The notes beneath the pieces were generated by a model. The model did no database searches and had not been told where the DNA came from. It saw only the letters and a list, made by a program, of their open reading frames with translations. Source: Capnocytophaga sputigena (GTDB taxonomy: Bacteria > Bacteroidota > Bacteroidia > Flavobacteriales > Flavobacteriaceae). From it: a DNA stretch of 64,000 nt. Location: contig NZ_UAVP01000011.1 in assembly GCF_900446695.1 (NCBI RefSeq), positions 248,001 through 312,000 of the forward strand. Reading direction: 5' to 3'. The translations under genes and the position numbers were made by a program. How positions within the stretch are numbered: the first letter of the stretch is position 1; each line of letters starts with the position of its first letter. Shown one piece after another: positions 35,861-44,948 of the stretch.

Positions 35861-36714
35861 TTGATTAAAAGGGATTGTATTTCGGTAATATCTCCATTGA
35901 AAACATTGAAGTCTATCTTCACTTTAGCCCCTGCGGTAATACCATTTTCAGTAAATTGCCACATCTTCCAAGTAAATACTGAGGTAGGTACCGATACATT
36001 GTTGTAGTTAGCTACCCAAAGAGGATAACTCTTAAAAGTAGGGTACAAATAATCTTCGTAAAAACTAATATAGGTATAAAGTATAGGTTTGCGTTTATAG
36101 CGCTTTTCAACGAGGTCTAACCACGTTTGTATATCTTTAAGGAACTGTTCTTTTGTTTTTTTCTTAGGCAATTGTTCTACATCTAATATAGGCAGGAAAT
36201 CACCCTTTTCAAGCGTAGTGTTTTTGAGGTAAGATTGAGCTTGTAATATAGGATCTTCATCGGGACGATAGTAGTGATAAGCCCCTCGTATCAGTTGATG
36301 TTTTTTAGCTTCCTTCCAAAAGTGAATGAAGTTTTTATCGGTAGCTTCGTTGCCCATTGTCGCCCTAAAAATAGTAAATTGTAAGGGGTAACGAACTGTT
36401 TTGTTTTTGATGTAAAGACTATCCCATTGTATTTCATCGCGTTCCTGATAGTGAGAAAGGTCAATACCGAATACTTTATCATAATACAAACTCACTATGC
36501 GTTCAATACGCGCACTCTCATAAGTAGAATTCATTTTGCGAGAAGTGAGTTTATTAAGAATTTTTTGATAAAGGGCTGGATAATAGTTTCTAATATAAAA
36601 AGCACCTCCTATCCCCAACAACAAAAGACACGCTAAAAATACACTTATGTATTTGAAAGCGTTAGACTTGTTTCTTCTGAGGGTATGAGGTGCTTTTCTT
36701 TGTTTTTTTCTCAT
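35857..36714 (-). CDS. GH25 family lysozyme-like protein, membrane anchored
   Basis: The 285-aa protein has a very basic N-terminus, one signal-anchor helix (21-41) and a GH25 domain (about 81-280). Asp85 in FGIDLSHYQ and the Asp178-x-Glu180 pair in LDVE are the expected catalytic residues. By family, it cleaves the beta-1,4 bond between MurNAc and GlcNAc in peptidoglycan, and its position would be periplasmic. The gene precedes the 5-FTHF cyclo-ligase with an ATGA overlap and follows the M48 gene by 19 bases. Confidence 0.88.
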   Translation of the reverse strand: MRKKQRKAPHTLRRNKSNAFKYISVFLACLLLLGIGGAFYIRNYYPALYQKILNKLTSRKMNSTYESARIERIVSLYYDKVFGIDLSHYQERDEIQWDSLYIKNKTVRYPLQFTIFRATMGNEATDKNFIHFWKEAKKHQLIRGAYHYYRPDEDPILQAQSYLKNTTLEKGDFLPILDVEQLPKKKTKEQFLKDIQTWLDLVEKRYKRKPILYTYISFYEDYLYPTFKSYPLWVANYNNVSVPTSVFTWKMWQFTENGITAGAKVKIDFNVFNGDITEIQSLLIK

Positions 36715-36733
36715 TTATATTATAGAGAGGTTA

Positions 36734-37543
36734 TTATTTTATAGGAGTTTGGGGTAGGGTTACCTCTCCTGGGTCTTTCCAAAGACCATCTTTAATAGCA
36801 CGTTTTTTAGCAGCTTCAGCACGTTTTTCGCTATCGGGGTGAGAACTCATCATTTTTTGGAATTTGCTTTGAGTATCACCACCTGAAAGTAATGCCATCT
36901 TTTTGAAAGCAGTGTAAACAGCTACTACGTTGTAACCGTGTTTTTTCATAAAGTTATAAGCGTATTCATCAGCTTGTGACTCTTGTTTTTTACTATGTTT
37001 AGCTTCAAGCATAGCATTAGCCATCTCTCCAAGTTCAGTGTCGCTTAAGGCTCTTACTGCTCCTGAAGCTGCTCCTGCAGCATCTTGAGCTGCTGCACGC
37101 ATATAAGCTGATTTAATAGCATCTTTAGTATCTTCATTTTTTACGTGACCTATTTCATGACCAATAATTGCTAAAAGTTCATCATCAGTCATCAAATCCA
37201 TCAATGAAGAGAACACACGCACACTGCCATCAGCACAAGCAAAAGCGTTGATATCAATCACGTGATACACTTTGTAATTAAGCTCTAAACCATCTTCACT
37301 TTTGTGCTTGCCAAAAAGGCGATTCAAACGTTTGGTATAAGGACTTTTACTATCGGTTACTGGATTGTGTTTATCCATCCATTCTACCGATTCTTTTGAA
37401 AGTTTTTTAGCATCTTCATTACTAAAAGCAAGTGCTTGAGCTCCTTTAGAAACAGCACTTGCAGCCTTTCCTAAATTGATTTTCTGAGCTTGGCAAAAAC
37501 CAAATACTCCTACGCATAACGCAGTTAAGATAATTTTTTTCAT
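36734..37543 (-). CDS. M48-family metalloprotease, exported
   Basis: The 269-aa protein begins at ATG 37543, giving a signal peptide ending CQAQ (17-20). The zinc site is HEIGH (129-133), with a third ligand in QESQADEYA (Glu188). An Ala-rich stretch (148-165) separates them. It is a soluble periplasmic M48 enzyme of the YcaL/LoiP type and not a lipoprotein, because the cysteines in the signal do not form a lipobox. It is the first of a leftward set with GH25 and the 5-FTHF cyclo-ligase; a sister lipoprotein is at 1053-1868. Confidence 0.87.
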   Translation of the reverse strand: MKKIILTALCVGVFGFCQAQKINLGKAASAVSKGAQALAFSNEDAKKLSKESVEWMDKHNPVTDSKSPYTKRLNRLFGKHKSEDGLELNYKVYHVIDINAFACADGSVRVFSSLMDLMTDDELLAIIGHEIGHVKNEDTKDAIKSAYMRAAAQDAAGAASGAVRALSDTELGEMANAMLEAKHSKKQESQADEYAYNFMKKHGYNVVAVYTAFKKMALLSGGDTQSKFQKMMSSHPDSEKRAEAAKKRAIKDGLWKDPGEVTLPQTPIK

Positions 37544-37569
37544 CAAAAAATTCTTTTTAATTAATGCGA

Positions 37570-37599
37570 CAAATGTAATACTTTTTTTATACACTACAA
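37570..37599 (-). promoter_or_regulatory. Promoter of the M48-GH25 unit
   Basis: TTG (37597-37599), exactly 19 bases, then TACATTTG (37570-37577) on the minus strand. It lies 26 bases before the start at 37543. The divergent udk gene has only a -7-like TAATTTTG at 37643-37650. Confidence 0.75.
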
Positions 37600-37667
37600 A
37601 ATGTTTCTTATTTTTTTATTTTTTTAATCCCCTCTTTTTTACTAATTTTGCCCCAAAATTTTTAAAA

Positions 37668-38282
37668 ATGCTTATCATAGGAATTACAGGCGGTACTGGT
37701 TGTGGTAAGACTACCGTTGTCAATCAAATAATTAAAGAACTTTCTGGCGAAGAAGTAACTGTTATCTCACAAGATTCTTATTATAAAGATTTGAGTCATT
37801 TATCGTTTGCCGATCGCACTAAAATAAATTTCGATCACCCCAATTCTATAGATTTTGAATTACTAAAAGAACACCTTTTAGCTCTTAAAGAAGGCAAATC
37901 AATAGAAAGTCCTACCTATTCATTTGTAGAACACAACCGCACTCCCGAAACTATTTTGGTAAAACCTACAAAAGTGGTGATTGTAGAGGGCATTCTAATC
38001 TTCTCCCATCCTGATATTCGCCAATTATTTGATATTAAAATTTTTGTTCATGCCGACTCCGATGAGCGACTTATCCGCCGTATCAAACGCGACATTACTG
38101 AACGTGGTAGAGATGTGAGCGAAGTACTTAACCGCTACCAAACGACCCTTAAACCTATGCACCTCGAATTTATAGAACCTGCTAAAGAATTTGCCGATAT
38201 CATTATCCCTAACAATCGCCGCAATACTGTAGCTATAGAAATCCTTAAAACTCTTGTTCACAATCGTATTTTTCAACAATAA
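37668..38282 (+). CDS. udk: Uridine kinase
   Basis: The 204-aa enzyme phosphorylates uridine and cytidine in salvage. It starts with the P-loop GGTGCGKTT (8-16), followed by SQDSYYKDLSHL and the FDHPNSIDFELL substrate region. Length and motifs are as expected for the family. Its stop overlaps the next start (TAATG), coupling it to the divIC-like gene, an arrangement common in Flavobacteriia. Confidence 0.94.
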   Translation: MLIIGITGGTGCGKTTVVNQIIKELSGEEVTVISQDSYYKDLSHLSFADRTKINFDHPNSIDFELLKEHLLALKEGKSIESPTYSFVEHNRTPETILVKPTKVVIVEGILIFSHPDIRQLFDIKIFVHADSDERLIRRIKRDITERGRDVSEVLNRYQTTLKPMHLEFIEPAKEFADIIIPNNRRNTVAIEILKTLVHNRIFQQ

Positions 38283-38590
38283 TGAAAAAAACAGCTAATT
38301 TTTCGTCTATTTTCAAAGGATATAAAAAATACCTTGTCGTAGGAGGGGTATTTACTATCTATATGCTCTTTTTTGACAATGCTTCATTTTTGGTACATAG
38401 AAATATGAACAGTGAATTAGATAAACTCACTCGACAAAAACAATTCTTGCAAAAAGAAATTGAAAAAGACAAAAAAGAATTAGAGGCTCTCTATACTGAC
38501 GAAGGTAAAGAAAAATTAGGACGTGAAGTGTATTATTTAAAACATGATGATGAAGAAGTTTTTATCATTGAATATGATACCATTAATTAG
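38282..38590 (+). CDS. divIC: FtsB/DivIC septum formation initiator
   Basis: The 102-aa single-pass protein has a basic N-terminus, a transmembrane helix (about 18-36) and a coiled coil (40-75) rich in Lys, Gln and Glu. It ends with the DivIC/FtsB tail (EKLGREVYYLKHDDEEVFII). It is expected to act in the divisome with FtsL and FtsQ. It is translated from the udk stop codon. Confidence 0.88.
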   Translation: MKKTANFSSIFKGYKKYLVVGGVFTIYMLFFDNASFLVHRNMNSELDKLTRQKQFLQKEIEKDKKELEALYTDEGKEKLGREVYYLKHDDEEVFIIEYDTIN

Positions 38591-38600
38591 GTGTTAGAAA

Positions 38601-39347
38601 TTAGTACAATAGTTCTATCTGTTTGAGAGAAAATTTTTTAATTGTCTCTTCAGTTGCTACTATCAATTCTCCTATAGATGTAACTCCTTTTATAATTCCC
38701 ATAAAATGTATTCCTTCTGGCGACCTAAAAGTAGATACTTTTTCTAAACGAAACAAATAATTTCTGTACTCATTATATATCTCCTCAAAGGAAAATTTCT
38801 CTATTACAGTTAATTCTTTTTCTAGATTACTAATAATGCGCTTCATTAGCTGTTCTATATCTAAATTCTTCTTGATAATATTCTTTAATGAAGAAGCTTT
38901 AGGCAACCCTTCAAACTCTATTTGATTCACATTCAATCCTATACCTATGACACTTTTAGCCATTTGTTGTCCTTGTAATACATTTTCTATCAGTATCCCT
39001 CCTACTTTTTTATTATTAATTAAAATATCATTAGGCCATTTGATGTAGAGCTCTTCAGTGAGTGAGTGTTCTCTTAAAACATCTTCTACTGCCCTCACCA
39101 CAGCTATAGCAACCGACATGTTTAGCAAAAAAGCCTGCTGTAGCAACAGGTTTTTAGGGATAAAAAGCATACTAAAAGTAAGATTTTGATAAGGTTCTGT
39201 TTGCCATTTTGCCCCATACTGTCCTACACCTGCCGTTTGTTGAGGCGTCCATATAGTGAGAAAGTTAGGTAATGAAGTTTCAGAATGTACAAGCTCTTTT
39301 AGATAGCGATTTGTAGAATCTACAGTTTTTAATTCAATAATATTCAT
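38601..39347 (-). CDS. birA: Biotin-protein ligase
   Basis: The 248-aa enzyme activates biotin to biotinyl-AMP and attaches it to carrier proteins. The catalytic core shows STNRYLKEL (10-18), the biotinyl-AMP loop AGVGQYGAKW (a variant of GRGRxGRxW) and KWPNDILINNKKVGGILIE. It lacks an N-terminal winged helix, so it cannot be a repressor. The ATG at 39347 gives the standard start. It converges on divIC with an 10-base gap. Confidence 0.92.
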   Translation of the reverse strand: MNIIELKTVDSTNRYLKELVHSETSLPNFLTIWTPQQTAGVGQYGAKWQTEPYQNLTFSMLFIPKNLLLQQAFLLNMSVAIAVVRAVEDVLREHSLTEELYIKWPNDILINNKKVGGILIENVLQGQQMAKSVIGIGLNVNQIEFEGLPKASSLKNIIKKNLDIEQLMKRIISNLEKELTVIEKFSFEEIYNEYRNYLFRLEKVSTFRSPEGIHFMGIIKGVTSIGELIVATEETIKKFSLKQIELLY

Positions 39348-39351
39348 AGTG

Positions 39352-39382
39352 CAAAAGTATAAATAATTTGTCAATTTATCAA
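39352..39382 (-). promoter_or_regulatory. birA promoter
   Basis: TTG (39380-39382), 20 bases and TACTTTTG (39352-39359) on the minus strand. The -7 box is 4 bases before the ATG, predicting an almost leaderless mRNA. The spacer includes ATTGACAAATTAT, as in the purM-type promoters. Confidence 0.6.
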
Positions 39383-39442
39383 TTTGTTTATTAACAAATT
39401 AAAAAAATATTACTACTTTTGTCCTTTCTATAATTTGTTAAA

Positions 39443-40216
39443 ATGAAAACACCTATTTCTTACTATACTTTACAAGGTAATCTCTCTAACAAAACACTTG
39501 TATTTCTTCATGGTTTCTTAGAAGATAGCATTGTATGGAATGCACTTTCTAAATCGCTTTCTGATACTTATAAAATATTATGTATAGACCTTTTAGGACA
39601 CGGAAAAACCCCTACTATTGCCCCCATACACACTATGGAAATGATGGCTGATGAAGTAAAAGCTGTTTTAGACTATGAGAACATTACTCAATGCACTTTA
39701 GTAGGACACTCTATGGGAGGTTACGTAGCACTTGCTTTTGCAGAGCGTTTTCCAAAAAATGTTGAAGGTTTGGTATTGCTCAACTCTACTCCTCTACCCG
39801 ACTCTGAAGAAAAAAAAGCCAATCGCGACCGTGTATTGAAAATTATTGAAAAAGAAAAAGAACTATTTGTACGTACAGCTGTTACTAATTTGTTTAGTGA
39901 AAAAAACCGCACTACAATGACAGTTGCTCTACAACAACTCATCAATATTGGTGTCACAACACCTAATGAGGGGATTGTAGCCGCTTCTTTAGGAATGAAA
40001 GAGCGTCCCGATCGCACTTTTGTACTCCAACATCTTTCATCTAAAAAACTCTTTATCTTAGGAAAAGAAGATGCTTTAATTCCTTACCAAAAAATGACAG
40101 CTTTAGGCGAATCTATAGGAATGCAAAGCACTGTATTAGAGGGTGGACATCTGGTATATATTGAAAATGAAGCAGCCACTATAGAGGTGTTGCGTAATTT
40201 TATGAAACAAATATGA
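39443..40216 (+). CDS. Alpha/beta hydrolase, possible MenH-type enzyme
   Basis: The 257-aa protein has the alpha/beta-hydrolase fold. It shows the oxyanion LHGFLEDS (23-30), nucleophile GHSMGGY near Ser94, an acid in LGKEDALIP, and His in GGHLVYIE near 236. The small size and general pattern fit the esterase/MenH group, but sequence alone does not separate MenH from other hydrolases. Genome-level need for MenH (menD and menF are present) makes that role possible. The end overlaps the next gene by 4 bases. Confidence 0.7.
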   Translation: MKTPISYYTLQGNLSNKTLVFLHGFLEDSIVWNALSKSLSDTYKILCIDLLGHGKTPTIAPIHTMEMMADEVKAVLDYENITQCTLVGHSMGGYVALAFAERFPKNVEGLVLLNSTPLPDSEEKKANRDRVLKIIEKEKELFVRTAVTNLFSEKNRTTMTVALQQLINIGVTTPNEGIVAASLGMKERPDRTFVLQHLSSKKLFILGKEDALIPYQKMTALGESIGMQSTVLEGGHLVYIENEAATIEVLRNFMKQI

Positions 40217-40908
40217 GAAAATGCTTATTATTGATAGGCTTATTAACTGTAGCTTGTAACGAGCCTTCACCTAAAACAACTACTACACAAAGTAGTACAA
40301 CAACTTCAAAAGACACTACAACAACTGTTGCAGAAGAAAAGGTAGCTCCTATAGAAACACTCACTACTGATAATGTAATCCCCTTTCTCAATCAATATGA
40401 GAAAGAAAACAAAGAGCGCTTTGTACGAATCATTACCGATTATGGGAATATCGATATTGAATTGTTTAATGAAACTCCCTACCACCGCGCTAACTTTATC
40501 TTTCTCACCAAACAAAAATATTTTGACGGCACTGTTTTTCACCGAGTGGTAAAAAATTTTGTCATACAAGGAGGCAATTCCGAAACTTGGGAAATAAGCC
40601 GTCGGAGAGCTGCCATAGGGTCTTATTTATTACCTCCAGATACTAAAAAAGGATTCAAACACCATCGCGGTATTGTTTCTATGCCTAGTAGCGATATCGA
40701 CAATCCACACCAATTCGCTTCACCCTATGAGTTTTTTATTGTAGTACAAAAACCTGGTGCATATCATTTAGACGGTAACTATACAGCTTTTGGCAAAGTA
40801 ATAGCAGGTATGGACGTGGTAGATAAAATCAACCAAGTCCCCACTGAAGGCAGAGATAATTGGCCTACTAAAGACATCAAAATGAAAGTAATAATCCTTA
40901 ATAAATAA
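40213..40908 (+). CDS. Cyclophilin-type peptidyl-prolyl isomerase lipoprotein
   Basis: The 231-aa protein has a lipoprotein signal (lipobox TVAC, Cys15) and a Thr/Ser-rich linker (18-50). A cyclophilin domain follows (about 68-230), with YFDGTVFHRVVKNFVIQGGN (98-117) and the ending KVIAGMDVVDKI. The substrate-site arginine is in FHRV. It assists protein folding in the periplasm. It is translationally coupled to the preceding hydrolase and followed at 4 bases by lpxB. Confidence 0.9.
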   Translation: MRKCLLLIGLLTVACNEPSPKTTTTQSSTTTSKDTTTTVAEEKVAPIETLTTDNVIPFLNQYEKENKERFVRIITDYGNIDIELFNETPYHRANFIFLTKQKYFDGTVFHRVVKNFVIQGGNSETWEISRRRAAIGSYLLPPDTKKGFKHHRGIVSMPSSDIDNPHQFASPYEFFIVVQKPGAYHLDGNYTAFGKVIAGMDVVDKINQVPTEGRDNWPTKDIKMKVIILNK

Positions 40909-40912
40909 ACAA

Positions 40913-42025
40913 ATGAAATACTATATTATCGCTGGAGAAGCATCGGGTGACTTGCACGCTGCTAACCTAATGAAAGCCCTTTTAGCTAAAGATCCTCAGG
41001 CAAACTTTCGATTTTGGGGAGGCGATCGTATGCAAGCAGTGGGAGGCACCCTCGTAAAACACTACAAAGATCTAGCCTTTATGGGTTTTTTAGAGGTATT
41101 ACTCAACTTGCGTACTATCCTCAGAAATATTAGTTTTTGTAAGAAAGACATCTCTGAATTTAAACCCGATATACTCATTTTCGTAGATTATCCTGGGTTC
41201 AATATGCGTATCGCCAAATGGGCTAAGCAGCAAGGTATCCCTACTCATTATTATATATCTCCTCAAATATGGGCGTGGAAAGAAAATCGCATCAAAGCCA
41301 TAAAACGAGATGTAGATGCTATGTACGTAATCTTGCCTTTTGAAAAAGACTTCTACGAAAAGAAACATCAATATCGTGTACACTTTGTAGGACATCCCCT
41401 CCTCGATGCTATTGCTCAACGACAAGAAGTAGATGAGGCTATTTTTAAAGCTGAAAACGGTTTAGACCATCGTCCTATTATAGCCTTACTCCCTGGCAGT
41501 AGAAAACAAGAAATTGCTAAAATGTTAAAGATAATGCTCTCCATAGTAGATGATTATCACCAATACCAATTTGTAATTGCAGGAGCTCCTTCTATCGACT
41601 ACGATTTTTACCAGCGTTTCATCAAAGAGGAAAATGTACACTTTGTAAGCGGAAAAACCTACGATTTATTGTCAATTTCGTATGCTGCTTTGGTAACCAG
41701 TGGTACAGCTACCCTCGAAACAGCCTTATTAAATATCCCCGAAGTAGTATGTTACAAAGGAAATTGGATTTCTTATCACATCGCTAAACGTATTATCAAA
41801 CTAAAATATATCTCATTAGTGAATCTCATTATGGATAAACCAGTTGTAACCGAACTCATTCAAGGAGATCTTACTAAAAAGAACCTCAAAATAGAATTAG
41901 ATAAACTTTCTACCTATCGCCATCGGTATGAAGTATTTAAAGATTATGTACAACTCAGAGAGAAATTAGGAGGTGAAGGTGCTAGTGAAAAGACAGCATC
42001 ACTCATACTAAAACAACAACAATGA
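40913..42025 (+). CDS. lpxB: Lipid-A-disaccharide synthase
   Basis: The 370-aa GT19 glycosyltransferase joins UDP-diacylglucosamine and lipid X in lipid A synthesis. The N-terminus YIIAGEASGDLHAANLM (4-20) is the family signature. Others are DYPGFNMRIAK, the HYISPQIWAWKENR acceptor region, and LPGSRKQEI at about 193-201. It is a peripheral inner-membrane protein. It overlaps the rhomboid gene by 4 bases. Confidence 0.95.
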   Translation: MKYYIIAGEASGDLHAANLMKALLAKDPQANFRFWGGDRMQAVGGTLVKHYKDLAFMGFLEVLLNLRTILRNISFCKKDISEFKPDILIFVDYPGFNMRIAKWAKQQGIPTHYYISPQIWAWKENRIKAIKRDVDAMYVILPFEKDFYEKKHQYRVHFVGHPLLDAIAQRQEVDEAIFKAENGLDHRPIIALLPGSRKQEIAKMLKIMLSIVDDYHQYQFVIAGAPSIDYDFYQRFIKEENVHFVSGKTYDLLSISYAALVTSGTATLETALLNIPEVVCYKGNWISYHIAKRIIKLKYISLVNLIMDKPVVTELIQGDLTKKNLKIELDKLSTYRHRYEVFKDYVQLREKLGGEGASEKTASLILKQQQ

Positions 42026-42816
42026 ATTCCTTATCACAAAAATTCAATGCCGCTAATAATGTGATTATATTCACACTGATAGTATTTGGTGTCACCCAAG
42101 GTTTAGTATATGGAGGAATATTCTCTAAATCACAACTAAACCAATGGCTATGTGTTCCTCAACAACTACCCTTGTTCTTAGAACGGCCTTGGACATTATT
42201 TACTTATGCTTTTTATCACATAAGTATAGAACATCTGTTTTGGAATATGCTTTTCCTCTTTTTCTCAGGGCATATTTTCTTCAGGCTTTTTAAAACAAAA
42301 ATCTTCTTAAACACTTATTTTTTCAGTCTGATGGGTGGAGGTATTGCCTTTTTATTATGGGGTCACATCAGTCCAGAAACTAACTACAATGCCTTACTAG
42401 GTGCTTCAGCAGCTGTTATAGGTCTTTTATTCTTCGTGGTTACTATTTTTCCATCCTATAAAATATACGTTTTCACTTTTAGAATACAATTACTATATTT
42501 TCTTCTTGCTCTTATATTATTTGATTGTATAGATATTTCTACAAATATCGGAGGAAAAATAGCTCATTTTGGAGGAATTTTAAGCGGACTACTAATAGGT
42601 TTCATTTATAAATATTTCTTTTTATACAAAAAAAAGCCCCATATTGTTTCGCCTCCCACTATTACAGAACCGCAAACACCTCATTTATCTGAAAATCAGA
42701 AAATAAAACAACATCAGATACAAAAATTATTTAATAAGATAAGTACTAGCGGCTACGATAGTCTTACTGATGAAGAAAAAAAATACCTCTTTCAAGCTAC
42801 TAAAGAAAATGAGTAA
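42022..42816 (+). CDS. Rhomboid family intramembrane serine protease
   Basis: The 264-aa protein has about six transmembrane segments with the rhomboid catalytic dyad Ser129 (GASA, 127-130) and His182 (AHFGG). The HxxxxHxxxN set is in the second helix (H66, H71, N75). A cytoplasmic tail of about 70 residues ends with a short conserved helix pair (GYDSLTDEEKKYLFQ). It is coupled to lpxB by an ATGA overlap. Substrate is unknown. Confidence 0.88.
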   Translation: MNSLSQKFNAANNVIIFTLIVFGVTQGLVYGGIFSKSQLNQWLCVPQQLPLFLERPWTLFTYAFYHISIEHLFWNMLFLFFSGHIFFRLFKTKIFLNTYFFSLMGGGIAFLLWGHISPETNYNALLGASAAVIGLLFFVVTIFPSYKIYVFTFRIQLLYFLLALILFDCIDISTNIGGKIAHFGGILSGLLIGFIYKYFFLYKKKPHIVSPPTITEPQTPHLSENQKIKQHQIQKLFNKISTSGYDSLTDEEKKYLFQATKENE

Positions 42817-42954
42817 TCGTATGTTAAAAAAGATGTAAAAAAGTTAATTAATATTAATATTTCACATTGACTATTTATTTAACATGTATTTAACTTTTTA
42901 GATTAGATAGTTTTTGTACTTTTGCATCCAATAGTTGAATGTTTTTTTTGATTT

Positions 42955-44361
42955 ATGAAGATGAGAAGAGTTTTATTATTAACCTTAATTATTGCCTTGT
43001 CAGGCTGTAAAAAACAACATACAAATAGTACTTTTTTTACAGTTTTTTTTCCAAACTCTAAGGACTCATTAGTGATTTTATACGCTAATGATATTGCTAT
43101 TGATACCACTTTCCTTAACAAAGATAAGAATTTTACTTTCTCTTTAAATATTAAAGAAAGTAAACTGTATAATTTTGAAATAGGAGGTAAATATCAATAT
43201 ATTTATTTAGAACCTTTGGATAGTTTAGTAGTATATGCCAATATTTTGCGTTTCGAGGAAAGTATTTCCTTTTCAGGAAAGGGGGCTGCTATCAATAACT
43301 TTTTGCTCTCACAGCTAAACAACATTGATATCCAAAGTGACGAGTTAAAAAAATATCATTCCCTCCCTCCTATAGCATATAAAGAAAAAATTGATTCTAT
43401 TTTGATGATAAAGAAAAGGGAATGTGATAATTTTATAAAAAACCATCCTTATCTCTCTGATAAAGCTAAAAATATAGCCTTAGTGAGCAGTATGTTTCCT
43501 CTCTACAAAGAGATTGAAATATATCCATTTATATATCAAGATAAGAATAAAAATCTTATAAACCACCTTTTACCCTCTGAATTCTACAACTATAGAAAAC
43601 AAATTGACTATAACAACTCTTTTTTAGAGTATTACCGACCTTATTACAGCTATATGGTAATGTATGTGAACAACTTAGCCTTTACAAAGTACACTCACAA
43701 CAATAGTACTTTAGTAGATGTAAACCGAGAGTTAGGTTTTCACTTAGAAAAAATTAAAATCATTGATAGCTTATTTGATAAAGGAAGTCTGAGAGATAAT
43801 CTATACCGAAATGCAGCTTATGCTTATATCTTTAATATCCAAGAACATGCACAATATCAAGATTATTTTGATAAATTTGCAAAGTATAATAAAGATAATG
43901 AACACAAAGCCGAATTAGACAAAGTATTCAAAAATGTAATTGCTTTGCAGGCTGGACAAATCCCTCCCGATTTCGATTTAATAGACACCAAAGGCACTCT
44001 CACTAAGTTTTCTGAAATACAAAAACCTGAAGTAACTATATACTACTTTTGGTCAGTAAACCAAAGGGAACTCTCTAACTTGATTTTTGATAGGATTGCC
44101 CAACTTAAAAGTCTATTCCCTAATGTAAAGTTTGTGGGTATTGATATAGGGCAAGATAAAACCCAATGGCGCAAAAGAATTTCTGAAAATCAATGGACAG
44201 ACCAATACCATTCTACCAACTTTATGGATTTGTCACAGAAATTCCTTATCAACAATATCAACAAATCAGTAATTATAGATAAAAATGGGCGTATTATATC
44301 AGCTTTTGAAGATATATTCAGCCCTAACTTAGAAAAAATTTTATTATATAAAGCATCTTAA
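42955..44361 (+). CDS. Thioredoxin-fold lipoprotein lacking the CxxC motif
   Basis: The 468-aa protein has a lipoprotein signal (Cys18 in LSGC), an N-terminal DUF4369-like beta domain (25-110), a helical middle and a C-terminal TlpA-type thioredoxin fold (about 330-465). At the position of WCxxC the sequence is FWSVNQREL (365-373), with no cysteine, so it cannot catalyse thiol-disulfide exchange in the usual way. Other thioredoxin-domain features (PDFDLIDTKG, FVGIDIG, VIIDKNGRI) are kept. It is probably an envelope protein with a structural or binding role. A -7 element TACTTTTG (42917-42924) precedes it without a clear -33. Confidence 0.75.
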   Translation: MKMRRVLLLTLIIALSGCKKQHTNSTFFTVFFPNSKDSLVILYANDIAIDTTFLNKDKNFTFSLNIKESKLYNFEIGGKYQYIYLEPLDSLVVYANILRFEESISFSGKGAAINNFLLSQLNNIDIQSDELKKYHSLPPIAYKEKIDSILMIKKRECDNFIKNHPYLSDKAKNIALVSSMFPLYKEIEIYPFIYQDKNKNLINHLLPSEFYNYRKQIDYNNSFLEYYRPYYSYMVMYVNNLAFTKYTHNNSTLVDVNRELGFHLEKIKIIDSLFDKGSLRDNLYRNAAYAYIFNIQEHAQYQDYFDKFAKYNKDNEHKAELDKVFKNVIALQAGQIPPDFDLIDTKGTLTKFSEIQKPEVTIYYFWSVNQRELSNLIFDRIAQLKSLFPNVKFVGIDIGQDKTQWRKRISENQWTDQYHSTNFMDLSQKFLINNINKSVIIDKNGRIISAFEDIFSPNLEKILLYKAS

Positions 44362-44365
44362 ACTT

Positions 44366-44887
44366 ATGTCTGACCAAATTGTCAATTTCATTATGTATTG
44401 TATTCCTGCGCTTATTGTAGGAGCAATCTCTTTCTATTTCTTTAGAATGCACATTCAAAACGAGGACAAAAAACGTTTCTTTTTACTACAAAAGGAAAAT
44501 CAAAAGTACGCCTTACCTATTCGCTTGCAAGCTTATGAGCGTATGACACTTTTCTTAGAACGTATTACTCCACAACAACTCTTTTTGCGCGTTCCTCCTC
44601 ACAATTTTTCTAAACAAGAGTATGAAATACTTCTCATCAATTCTATAGATGAAGAATTTGAACATAATTTGGCTCAACAAATATATTTAAGCAATCAATT
44701 ATGGCAAATCATCAGAACGGCAAAAATAGCCACTATACACATGATTAGAAAAGCTGCTCACAACGATGAACTAAAAGATTCACAAGCAATGGTAGAATCC
44801 GTATTCAAAGAATTTGCCGAAAAAGCTACTCCTTCAGCTAATGCCCTAAGTCACTTAAAAGAAGAAGTAAAACAATTTTTAAGATAA
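44366..44887 (+). CDS. Conserved flavobacterial single-pass protein, function unknown
   Basis: The 173-aa protein has one N-terminal transmembrane helix (about 8-28) and a mostly alpha-helical cytoplasmic part. The soluble part contains LQAYERMTLFLERITPQQL (54-72) and EEFEHNLAQQIYLS (103-116). No signal peptide cleavage site is seen. It begins 4 bases after the thioredoxin-fold gene, so the two are probably cotranscribed, although their functions are not visibly linked. Confidence 0.65.
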   Translation: MSDQIVNFIMYCIPALIVGAISFYFFRMHIQNEDKKRFFLLQKENQKYALPIRLQAYERMTLFLERITPQQLFLRVPPHNFSKQEYEILLINSIDEEFEHNLAQQIYLSNQLWQIIRTAKIATIHMIRKAAHNDELKDSQAMVESVFKEFAEKATPSANALSHLKEEVKQFLR

Positions 44888-44910
44888 TTGTAACATTACT
44901 AAATATTATA

Positions 44911-44943
44911 TAAATTAGCCAAAGTTTTGAACTTTGGCTAATT
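44911..44943. terminator. Bidirectional terminator between convergent genes
   Basis: A 15-bp perfect stem (44911-44925 with 44929-44943) and a 3-base loop separate the gene ending at 44887 from the miaA end at 44949. Its inner arm GCCAAAG / CTTTGGC repeats the core of other hairpins in the window. Confidence 0.85.
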
Positions 44944-44948
44944 TATTT

